Source: UBA4285 sp050944355
GTDB taxonomy: Bacteria; Bacillota; Clostridia; Lachnospirales; Lachnospiraceae
Assembly (NCBI GenBank): GCA_050944355.1
Contig: JBMNQX010000007.1
Span: forward strand, 35,166 to 99,165
Length of the DNA stretch: 64,000 nucleotides
Direction of reading: 5' to 3'
Every line of letters starts with the position of its first letter. The first letter of the stretch is position 1. The translations under genes and the position numbers were made by a program. The notes under the pieces were generated by a model. The model saw only the letters and a list, made by a program, of their open reading frames with translations. It was not told where the DNA came from and searched no databases. This document shows, in pieces, positions 1 to 7,300 of this stretch.

Positions 1-2
1 CC

Positions 3-2423
3 TGTTTTTTTCTGGACAACGAGAAGGATATTATCGTCAGTCTCTACAAAGACCTGGGACATCTGTACTATGAGCTTGAGACGCCGAATCACAATTCCGG
101 CAACCTGATCCGGAATCTCGCGAAGCTCTGCGATCTGCCGCTCTCGACGAATGAGAAGGGGCTGCTCGTCATCCGCGGGGAAGTGCCCTGCTACATCGAC
201 GGGGCAAATGAGGAAGTGTACATTTTCCGCATGGCCGGCACGAAGGTGGCAAATATCTATCCGGACGGCCGGGTCGAGATGAAGGCGGCGATTCCGGCCA
301 TCGCAAAAACTCTGATGAGTCAGACCCGCGACTACCGGCTCGACGTGGGCAAGACGATTTTCAAGACGTATATCCGCAGGGACTGCAAGTTCCGCAGCGA
401 CCTGCACACGCATATGAACGGCAACCTCTCGCCGGACATCCTGATCGCTCTCGGACTGTACCACCAGATCCGCTATCCGCTGTACTATGTGCGGAAGCTG
501 AATCTTGTTCTCACGGCGCGTCAGGAAGAGAAACTCGCGGGCAAGCGCGAGAAAGTCGCGAAGCAGTTTGTGAATTCCGGTCTGCAGGGAAAATATCTGG
601 ACCGCAAGATCAACGACAATACGTTCATCAATTTTGCAGACCTGATTCTGAACAACCTGGACAATGCCGAGAGAAATATCGTGAAGATCCGCACGTCGCT
701 CGCAATATTAAAAGACGGGCAGGCTGTCTTCACGAACCTCGAGAAAGTCTATCTGTACCGCTATGTGTTCACGAAGGGGCAGGAGAGCGAGGAAAAAATC
801 CGCCTGGCAAATGTCGACTCGATTCCCGACGCGGATGTCGCCCGGTATCTTCACTGTATGCTTGAAGACGCGGAGAATCCGGACTACTGCCACAACACGG
901 TGTTTCAGGACGATCTGCTCTGGATCGCGAGAAGCTACCGGAAACAGGGAATCAAATACGCCGAGATCAGCGACACGACGCTGGTGAAAAAGTACGAGTC
1001 GATCGAGATGCTGAAGCAGGTTCACGAGGTGATGCCGAAGATTTATCAGGAGACGGGCGTGATGATCCGCTTTCTGGCGGCTCTGCGGCGGATTCCGCTC
1101 ACGATCGTCAAGGACCGCGTGACGCCGGAAGACTATCTGACGCGCAACCTGATCGCTCTGAAGGCGGTGGCGCCGGATCCGTACGTGGCCGGGTGCGATT
1201 TTGTCGGCGAGGAGATCAACGACATCATCACACTGAAGCCGGTCTTTCAGGAGATCGTGAAGATCGCGGCGAAGGATCCGACATTTGTCATCCGGGTGCA
1301 CGCCGGGGAAAATGATTCGCAGAAGGAAAATATCGCGCACAGCATCGCGTGCGTCAGGGATTCGCTGGCGCCGGGGCAGGCAATGCCGAAGATGAGGCTT
1401 GGACACGGCCTGTACATGCATTCGCTGAAGTCAAAGAAGGGAAGGGCGGTGCTCGAACAGCTGAAGAAATACAACATTATTCTGGAATTTCAGCTCTCAT
1501 CCAATGTGCGGCTCAACAATCTGAACTCGCTGGACAATCACCCGCTGCGGCAGTATCTGCGCGAAGGCATCGCGTGCGTGCAGGGGACGGACGGCGCCGC
1601 TCTGTACGGCACGAATTCGATCGACGAGCAGCTGGCTCTTGAGAAGCTGCTCGGACTGACTCCGGAAGAAGAACTGCAGATGAAGCAGGCTGAGACGGCC
1701 GTTATCCGGCAGAGTCAGGAAGCTTACTCGTCGAAAAAGAGAGATTTCGAGGCGATGCTCGACGGACGGGACCTGGAAGACGTGCTGCTCGCACGGATGG
1801 AGAAAGCGGAAGAGTCGGAGGGCATTACGCTTCACAAGAGCCACCGGCTCGATGCGACGAGCGAGCTAAAGGAACAGATCCGCGAGCTCCCGTGGGACCG
1901 CACGCCGATTGTCATTATGGGCGGGAGCTTCAACACGGAGAGGCGCACCACGCACATAACGCGGGAAGGTACGGAAATCATCGACGCGCTGATGGACAGG
2001 CTGAGTCCGGACGAGGTTTTCTTCGCAGTCGGCGACAAGATCAGCGGATATGAGAAATATCTGATTGAACACAATACAAAGAATTTCCGGATTTTCGCGT
2101 TTGTGCCCTCGCAGATCACGCGGGCGCAGGCAAAAAAGCTGCGGGACGCGGGCGTTTATATCCGCGTCTCGACAGAGAGTGAGAGTATGGGACTTTACAA
2201 GAGTTTCAACTATGAGATTTTTGAGCGCCGGCCGTCTGTAGTCATCGGGCTGGACGGCAACTCGGCGGGCGCGAACCTGATCCAGGAAGCGAAGAACGGA
2301 AAAGGCAAAGCGGCCATCTACATCTGGAACCGCTGCGCGGCTCTGCGGGAGAAGGCCGCTTCGCTGGAAGGATATGTGAAGTTTTTCGACAGGGATCATC
2401 CGATTCTGCCGGATGATCAGTGA
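3..2423 (+). CDS. adenosine-deaminase-like protein with C-terminal Rossmann/SLOG-like domain (5' truncated)
   Basis: The frame is open from the first bases, so the N-terminus lies outside the window; 806 residues are visible. A deaminase-type TIM-barrel core is marked by the metal motif HTHMNG (visible residues about 135-140), HAGEND, GHGLYMHS, the SSNVRLN stretch and GTDGAAL, which follow the order of the adenosine deaminase family. After a charged helical linker, the last 180 residues start with PIVIMGGSFN and end with a stretch resembling SLOG/DprA folds (GLDGNSAGANLIQEAK), suggesting nucleotide binding. About 130 residues before the barrel were not recognised. The protein is much longer than ordinary adenosine deaminase (about 340 residues). 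Substrate and role are not known; the deaminase call is firm, the SLOG call is inference. The stop overlaps the stop of the convergent peptidase gene. Confidence 0.75.
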   Translation, partial: CFFLDNEKDIIVSLYKDLGHLYYELETPNHNSGNLIRNLAKLCDLPLSTNEKGLLVIRGEVPCYIDGANEEVYIFRMAGTKVANIYPDGRVEMKAAIPAIAKTLMSQTRDYRLDVGKTIFKTYIRRDCKFRSDLHTHMNGNLSPDILIALGLYHQIRYPLYYVRKLNLVLTARQEEKLAGKREKVAKQFVNSGLQGKYLDRKINDNTFINFADLILNNLDNAERNIVKIRTSLAILKDGQAVFTNLEKVYLYRYVFTKGQESEEKIRLANVDSIPDADVARYLHCMLEDAENPDYCHNTVFQDDLLWIARSYRKQGIKYAEISDTTLVKKYESIEMLKQVHEVMPKIYQETGVMIRFLAALRRIPLTIVKDRVTPEDYLTRNLIALKAVAPDPYVAGCDFVGEEINDIITLKPVFQEIVKIAAKDPTFVIRVHAGENDSQKENIAHSIACVRDSLAPGQAMPKMRLGHGLYMHSLKSKKGRAVLEQLKKYNIILEFQLSSNVRLNNLNSLDNHPLRQYLREGIACVQGTDGAALYGTNSIDEQLALEKLLGLTPEEELQMKQAETAVIRQSQEAYSSKKRDFEAMLDGRDLEDVLLARMEKAEESEGITLHKSHRLDATSELKEQIRELPWDRTPIVIMGGSFNTERRTTHITREGTEIIDALMDRLSPDEVFFAVGDKISGYEKYLIEHNTKNFRIFAFVPSQITRAQAKKLRDAGVYIRVSTESESMGLYKSFNYEIFERRPSVVIGLDGNSAGANLIQEAKNGKGKAAIYIWNRCAALREKAASLEGYVKFFDRDHPILPDDQ

Positions 2424-3289
2424 CCGAGGAACGAGAAGTGCTTCTTCTTTGTTTCCGGATGCAGCGTGACGTCTGTGAGATAGTTGAGCAGCTTCTCCAT
2501 GGCTTCCGGCTGAACCCAGTCGGGTGTGTCCCGGTATCCGCCGTGCATGGTGGATGTGACTTCCATGTCGCTTTCCATCATGCGGAATTCCGGCGTGCGG
2601 CCGAGCAGACCGCTGCCCGAAGCTGCCATGGCCTTCAGGTACTGAACGTCCCAGCGCGGAATGACCGCCATGCTGAGAGACGGGATATGCCCCTTTCGCA
2701 GTGTTGTGTCATCGCTCTCCGGGAGATATCCTACGATCTGCGCGTCATGCGCTTTCATGACGTCGCGGGCGACAAACGGATTAAATACGGCTTTTTTCTC
2801 GCTGCCCTTGCCGTAGATCACAATCTGATCTCCGTATCCGCACACATCCAGATTTACGGCGCCGTCCGGACGGCGCTGCTTTTTTTCTTCTACGAGGTCA
2901 ACATACAGCTTCGCCCCGCTGTGTCCGCTCTCTTCTCCGTCAAAAAGCACAAAGTCGGCGTCGATGCCGTTTTCGGAAAGCGTCTTGTACAGCGAGAGCA
3001 GAATGCACACGGCGGCCGCATTGTCGTTGGCCCCGAAAGATCCCGGAACAGCGTCGTAGTGCGCGCAGAAAAGGAGAAGAGATTTGCCGTCGTCTGTTCC
3101 TTTTGCCGCGGCCGTTTCTTTTTTCTCTGAGGTGAAGAGGTAGTTGTAAATTCCCCTCGGATATTTTTCGGAAGGTTCTTCTTTCTGCAGCGTGTATTCA
3201 ATGTTTTCGCGCTCAAGCACGCGGAGGAGTGCCTCGCGCCGCTCATCCGGATCTTTCTGAGACAGCTCTCTCAGATACTGATCGATCAT
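2417..3289 (-). CDS. M28-family zinc metallopeptidase (aminopeptidase-like)
   Basis: Cytosolic peptidase of about 290 residues without a signal peptide. It shows the M28 metal-site order: HYDAV, then GANDNAAAV with the bridging Asp, then DGEESGHSG with the catalytic Glu and a metal Glu, and a downstream NLDVCG motif. The start at 3289 is chosen because its ATG overlaps the stop of the upstream YhcH gene in an ATGA junction, which implies translational coupling; a longer in-frame extension runs into that gene and is unlikely. It is the last gene of a minus-strand unit with the YhcH-like and GntR genes. The substrate cannot be read from sequence; an aminopeptidase or amino-acid amidase role fits the family. 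Confidence 0.85.
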   Translation of the reverse strand: MIDQYLRELSQKDPDERREALLRVLERENIEYTLQKEEPSEKYPRGIYNYLFTSEKKETAAAKGTDDGKSLLLFCAHYDAVPGSFGANDNAAAVCILLSLYKTLSENGIDADFVLFDGEESGHSGAKLYVDLVEEKKQRRPDGAVNLDVCGYGDQIVIYGKGSEKKAVFNPFVARDVMKAHDAQIVGYLPESDDTTLRKGHIPSLSMAVIPRWDVQYLKAMAASGSGLLGRTPEFRMMESDMEVTSTMHGGYRDTPDWVQPEAMEKLLNYLTDVTLHPETKKKHFSFLGH

Positions 3290-3804
3290 GCTTTCGTCTC
3301 CTCCAAAAGGCAGGCAGACATCGGAACTTTTACGACGATCTTGCGGATTTTCGCCGGAGTGTCGCCGGCCTGAATGGCCGGGATGTGCACGTCCCACGGG
3401 AAGTACACGGCGTACGTGCCGACTGTCAGCGCGATGCGGCCTTCCGGTTTTGAAAAATCATTCTTATAAAAAAGGATATCCCGCGGTGTGGCGAGAAGAT
3501 CCTCATCTACCGTGAGGCTTCCGTCGTCACTGAAGTACCCGGCCGCTTCCGGGCCGCCCGCCGCCAGGAACTGAACGTCGATGTTTTTGCGGTGAATTTC
3601 CGGTCTGAGCGTCTCGCGCGGCGCGGTGCTCTGATCGATCACCTGGAGAATCATCGGCACGCCGTCCAGTGTGATATCAAACTTTCCCGGTTCATGGTGC
3701 GCCAGATCCTCTGTCTTCAGGAACTTCAGAGCCGATGCGAGCGCCTTTGGCACGAACTTCAGCTGCTGGTCGAAAAATTCATTGTTCACATTTCCGTAGA
3801 GCAT
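3286..3804 (-). CDS. YhcH/YjgK/YiaL family protein (first copy)
   Basis: A 172-residue cupin-like protein of the YhcH/YjgK/YiaL family. Characteristic stretches are RPEIHRKNIDVQFLAAG (metal-site region with His and Gln), FYKNDF and FPWDVHIPAI near the C-terminus. E. coli relatives sit in sialic acid (yhcH) and 2,3-diketo-L-gulonate (yiaL) operons and are thought to act on sugar intermediates, perhaps as anomerases. A strong AGGAGG site precedes the ATG. The gene lies 54 bases downstream of the GntR gene and overlaps the M28 gene by ATGA, so the three probably form one transcript. A second, diverged copy lies in the plus-strand catabolic operon at 11382, linking both arms of the locus to one substrate class. 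Confidence 0.85.
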   Translation of the reverse strand: MLYGNVNNEFFDQQLKFVPKALASALKFLKTEDLAHHEPGKFDITLDGVPMILQVIDQSTAPRETLRPEIHRKNIDVQFLAAGGPEAAGYFSDDGSLTVDEDLLATPRDILFYKNDFSKPEGRIALTVGTYAVYFPWDVHIPAIQAGDTPAKIRKIVVKVPMSACLLEETKA

Positions 3805-3858
3805 GACAATCCTCCTAAAATATAATTGGCAGGCGGATATGAAACCGCCCGTATTCTT

Positions 3859-4593
3859 TCAGGCTCTTCTGGCCGGTGATTCCCAGTCTTCTCCTTTTTC
3901 ATCAAAATAACCGGGGTATTTCTCCTGCAGAACAGGGATCTCCTCCCGCAGCAGCTGAAAACATCTGTGTTCCGCTGCACAGGCGTCGTCGTCGTTCCGC
4001 CGGATCAGCGCTTCGACCATGGCGTTCATTGCTGTAAGGAAATCTTTCTTTGGCCCGGTTTCCTGCAATGTGAGATACAACAGGCGGGCAATGTCATATA
4101 TGCTTTTCTGCAGAACACTCCAGATATAATCAAAACTGCCGCCGAATGTGTACATTTGTGTGAAGAAATTGTTGATGATCCGCAGTTCACCGTGAATGTT
4201 TCCGATGTTGGAAGCATGTTCCATTTCTTTGATCATGAACTGCAGGATTTCAATTTTCTGAGGAGCGACGCGTTCCGTGAAAAATGCGTGAATCACTTCG
4301 GTCGTGAAGAGCTCGGCGAGCCATAAATGGCTGCGGATCTTTGCGGTCTGCAGCCTTGTGACAGTAAAACCCGGCGTATCTCCGGAGACCGTCAGATTTT
4401 CCCGCTCGAGTCTTTCCAGAGCGTCATGCACCGGGGTGCGGCTCACGGAGAGTTTTGCGGCCAGTTCCGGTTCACTCAGGCGCAGTCCCGGTTCCAGCAC
4501 AAAAAGCAGTATGGCTTCCCGTATTGTGCGGTAAGCATACTGCCGGCTGTCCTCCGACGGACGTCTGTTACTGATCGTCTGCGCAACATCCAT
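3859..4593 (-). CDS. GntR-family transcriptional regulator (FCD type)
   Basis: A 244-residue regulator with an N-terminal winged helix-turn-helix (about residues 18-85, including LSVSRTPVHDALERLERE) and an all-helical ligand domain like FCD/FadR regulators. It is transcribed away from a second GntR gene at 4915 across an AT-rich 321-base spacer that carries repeated TTGTATGCA-type sites, so autoregulation and cross-regulation are likely. It leads the minus-strand unit with YhcH and M28. The ligand is unknown; sugar acids and similar small carboxylates are typical for the family. The ribosome binding site is weak (GGGCAG). Confidence 0.85.
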   Translation of the reverse strand: MDVAQTISNRRPSEDSRQYAYRTIREAILLFVLEPGLRLSEPELAAKLSVSRTPVHDALERLERENLTVSGDTPGFTVTRLQTAKIRSHLWLAELFTTEVIHAFFTERVAPQKIEILQFMIKEMEHASNIGNIHGELRIINNFFTQMYTFGGSFDYIWSVLQKSIYDIARLLYLTLQETGPKKDFLTAMNAMVEALIRRNDDDACAAEHRCFQLLREEIPVLQEKYPGYFDEKGEDWESPARRA

Positions 4594-4640
4594 AAAACTG
4601 CCCTGATTCGCGGCGGCAAAAAACCTGTTTTTCGATTAAA

Positions 4641-4919
4641 CTTGTATGCACACATTTATGCCGTATACTTTTTCAATCTTGTATGCATTTTTCAATTACC
4701 TGTTTTGTTCAATTTTATGATGAAATTTATAAAAACGCAAGTGTGTCAAGTTTAAAGCTGTGAAAATATTATTAAATTATGGTTGCATTTTGGAATTATT
4801 TGTGCTAATTTTCCAAATAGATATTGAGATGCATACAAGTTAGTCTGACTTTGTGCCTGCTTCTTGTACGCAAAATTGAGCCGAACTGCGGCAGGAGGAG
4901 TTTCACAAACTTGTATGCA
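4641..4919. promoter_or_regulatory. cluster of repeated operator-like sites between divergent GntR genes
   Basis: The ten-base word CTTGTATGCA appears at 4641-4650, 4678-4687 and 4910-4919 on the plus strand, at 4830-4839 on the minus strand, and once with a single change (CTTGTACGCA) at 4863-4872. All lie within 280 bases between the two divergent GntR genes, and the last copy overlaps the start codon of the second. The spacer is strikingly AT-rich against its surroundings. Repetition, orientation and position are what regulator-binding sites look like; which regulator binds is inference. The spacer contains no other gene that I can see. Confidence 0.65.
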
Positions 4920-5607
4920 GGCCGGACAGAAGAGTAAAGAGGATATTTACAATGAGCTGAAAGAGCAGATCCTGACACTTCAGGCTGTACCGCACGAGAA
5001 GCTGAGCGAGAATTCGATTGCGAGCAGGAGCGACGTGAGCCGGACGATTGTCCGTGGGGCATTCTCGAGACTGACGGAAGAGGGACTGCTGACAGTCCTT
5101 CCGCAGAGCGGAACCTTCGTCAGTTTCATCAGCATGAAGAAAGTGCAGCAGACGATTTTCGCATACAACACGATTCTTTCAAAGCTGATCGAGGAAATCT
5201 GCGGGCACAGACTTTCACAGGAAGAAGAGAAGAAACTGCAGACGACAGAAGTTGAGATGCAGAGTCTCTCAAAGGATACGGATGAAAAGATGCGAAGAGA
5301 CGCCCAGCTGGTCCGACTGCTGAGCGAGATGAGCCGCCGGGAATATGTGGTCGATTTCCTGAACAGCATCAATTTCGATCTTCTTCGGGTGATGAGGCTT
5401 TCCTATGACACATTTGCCATCAATACGTTCAGTTATTATTCGTCGCCGACATCTGAGAGTATGGAAGTTATCATAAGGATGCTTTTCAACTATATCCGGG
5501 ACAGAGATGTCTTTGCGGCGCAGATGCTGATTCAGAATCGCTATAATTCCGTCATGTTCAAGGCGGAGCGTCTGAGAGAGATGTACAATGAGTATTTTTC
5601 CGGCTGA
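4915..5607 (+). CDS. GntR-family transcriptional regulator (second copy)
   Basis: About 230 residues with an N-terminal winged helix-turn-helix (SVSRTIVRGAFSRLTEEGLL-like region, about residues 20-75) followed by a helical effector domain of FCD type without clear metal-binding residues. The ATG at 4915 is preferred over an upstream TTG at 4864, because an AGGAGGAG site lies at 4893-4900 (a long 14-base spacing) and because an operator-like repeat covers 4863-4872. The gene precedes the transporter and catabolic genes at 5739-14713 and probably controls them. The ligand is unknown. Confidence 0.8.
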   Translation: MQAGQKSKEDIYNELKEQILTLQAVPHEKLSENSIASRSDVSRTIVRGAFSRLTEEGLLTVLPQSGTFVSFISMKKVQQTIFAYNTILSKLIEEICGHRLSQEEEKKLQTTEVEMQSLSKDTDEKMRRDAQLVRLLSEMSRREYVVDFLNSINFDLLRVMRLSYDTFAINTFSYYSSPTSESMEVIIRMLFNYIRDRDVFAAQMLIQNRYNSVMFKAERLREMYNEYFSG

Positions 5608-5706
5608 GGCCGGGTGTGAATACTAAACCAGATGAAGAAAAGGAGATGAAAAAAGGCATACTTAAAGAGAGAAGTTAGAACCAGACTTAGGAATAAGTCA
5701 ACAAAG

Positions 5707-5721
5707 CCGAATTGCATTCGG
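5707..5721 (+). other. small hairpin ahead of the transporter start
   Basis: CCGAAT, a three-base loop and ATTCGG form a perfect six-pair hairpin in the leader of the transporter gene, eight bases before its GGAGG site. It could protect the mRNA end or modulate initiation; nothing more can be said from sequence. Confidence 0.4.
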
Positions 5722-5738
5722 ACATTATGGAGGATTGT

Positions 5739-7142
5739 ATGGACATCGTAATAGGCATTATATTGCTGGCATCATTCTTTGCCCTCGCCTGGTACTGCAT
5801 CAAAGGCTACAACCTGATGATCGGATTCCTTATCATCACGATCGTCTGGACTGTGCTTCCGCTTGTCGGATCCCTTTTCGTGAGCGATGCATTTCTAGCT
5901 GAAAACACAGTACTGCAGTTTACCGGAAATACAGAGGGCTCTGATACTACACTTGTAGAAATCCTGAACGGAATTTATCAGAGCGCACCGGAAGGCTGGG
6001 GCACAACACTTGTAAACGTATGCTGGGGCGCATGGTTCGGTCGTGTGCTGATGGACACGGGAATTGCTTCAACCCTGATCCGCAAGACCGTTGAGCTCGG
6101 CGGTGATAAGCCGATCATCACGATCACACTTCTGAACATCGTTACCGCAATCATCTTCACATCGATGACAGGCGCTGGCCCGGTTATCGCCATCGGCGTC
6201 ATTGTTCTCCCGATTCTGTTTTCACTGGGAGTTCCGAAGCCAATCGCACTGTTCTCGTTCATGGGGTCGGTTGCAGCCGGCATCTATCTGAACCCGATCA
6301 ACTTCGCTCAGTACCGTGCGTTCTATCTGGAAACAGATGAAATGCCGGACTTCACCCTTGGCTGGTACGCAGCACACTGGGGCTATGCAGCTCTGATCAT
6401 CCTGCTCGTATCCACCACGGTTCTCACAGGCATTTACCTGAAGAGATCCAAGGCGAGCCACGCATGGGCCGCTCAGACAAGAACACAGCAGACCACTCAG
6501 AAGGACGCACCGCTTTACACACTGTTCCTGCCGATTGTTCCGGTTGTACTGAACATCGCGTTCAACTTCTCCGTAATCGGCGGCTTCATCATTGCAGGTT
6601 TCGCGGCTCTGTTCCTCTGCGGAAGAATGCATGGCACATTCAAGGAAAACTGCCAGCTTGTCAACAAGCTCTACTATGACGGCGTTGTCGATACAGCACC
6701 GCTGGTAGGATTCCTTCTTACTCTGCCTATGTTCAACAGCGTTGCGAAGTACGCATCTCCGTACTTCAAGGCCGTAATCGGCGGCATCATGCCGACATCT
6801 GAACTTGTAGTCTGCATCGTATTTGCATGTGCACTGTTCATGGGACTGTTCCGTGGACCGATGACCCTCGTAGGATGCGGCGCGGCTACCCTGGGCGTTC
6901 TTTCAAACGTAGGAAGCTTCTCGATTCCGTTCCTGTATGCAGTATTTGCCATCCCGACGATCACAGTTAACATCGGATCCTGCATCACGCAGTCCTGGAT
7001 CGCGTGGGGCCTTGCTTATTCCAAGGTTGAATCCAGAGACTTCCTCAAGCTCTCTATTCCGAATGCATATGTTGCCGGTGCTATTCAGTACGTAGCAACA
7101 TACGTTCTGCTGAGCGGACTTGGCTCGGAGTGGTATTTATAA
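5739..7142 (+). CDS. multi-pass membrane transporter (ion-transporter / GntP-like)
   Basis: A 467-residue hydrophobic protein with about 11-12 membrane segments and two inverted-repeat-like halves. Each half carries a Gly/Pro-rich re-entrant-like stretch, TGAGPVIAIGVIVLP and RGPMTLVGCGAATLG, as in carboxylate and gluconate carriers of the ion-transporter superfamily. It lacks ABC or PTS signatures, so it is probably a secondary symporter. The ATG at 5739 is chosen because GGAGG lies at 5729-5733 with ideal spacing; upstream TTG and ATG codons are poorer. It stands first in the plus-strand catabolic unit and presumably imports the substrate, likely a small organic acid. Family assignment is tentative. 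Confidence 0.65.
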   Translation: MDIVIGIILLASFFALAWYCIKGYNLMIGFLIITIVWTVLPLVGSLFVSDAFLAENTVLQFTGNTEGSDTTLVEILNGIYQSAPEGWGTTLVNVCWGAWFGRVLMDTGIASTLIRKTVELGGDKPIITITLLNIVTAIIFTSMTGAGPVIAIGVIVLPILFSLGVPKPIALFSFMGSVAAGIYLNPINFAQYRAFYLETDEMPDFTLGWYAAHWGYAALIILLVSTTVLTGIYLKRSKASHAWAAQTRTQQTTQKDAPLYTLFLPIVPVVLNIAFNFSVIGGFIIAGFAALFLCGRMHGTFKENCQLVNKLYYDGVVDTAPLVGFLLTLPMFNSVAKYASPYFKAVIGGIMPTSELVVCIVFACALFMGLFRGPMTLVGCGAATLGVLSNVGSFSIPFLYAVFAIPTITVNIGSCITQSWIAWGLAYSKVESRDFLKLSIPNAYVAGAIQYVATYVLLSGLGSEWYL

Positions 7143-7150
7143 TCAATTTC

Positions 7151-7198
7151 GGGACCGGCAGCGGGCGCCTGGAAGGCGCCTGACTGCCGTCCGGTTTT
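7151..7198 (+). terminator. intercistronic hairpin with short T tail
   Basis: GGCAG and CTGCC flank a pair of GGCGCC palindromes to give a long GC-rich stem, followed by GGTTTT. It lies between the transporter and the HyuA-like gene and may act as a partial terminator that sets their relative expression. Confidence 0.55.
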
Positions 7199-7300
7199 AA
7201 CTCTCTCTCTAAGTATGTCTTTTTTAGTTTCCGGATGTCTGACATCTGGACAAATCAATAAAATCTATAGCGCGGACTATAGGCAGGAAAGGAAATGAAT

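Noticed and set aside
3..2423. Deaminase component of a RADAR-type defence system
   Set aside because: No ATPase partner gene is visible on the downstream side, and the C-terminal domain is different; the upstream side is outside the window, so the idea cannot be supported.
5649..5681. Ten-codon leader peptide frame before the transporter
   Set aside because: The AAGGAG lies directly against the ATG with no spacing, and no regulatory codon run or attenuator follows.
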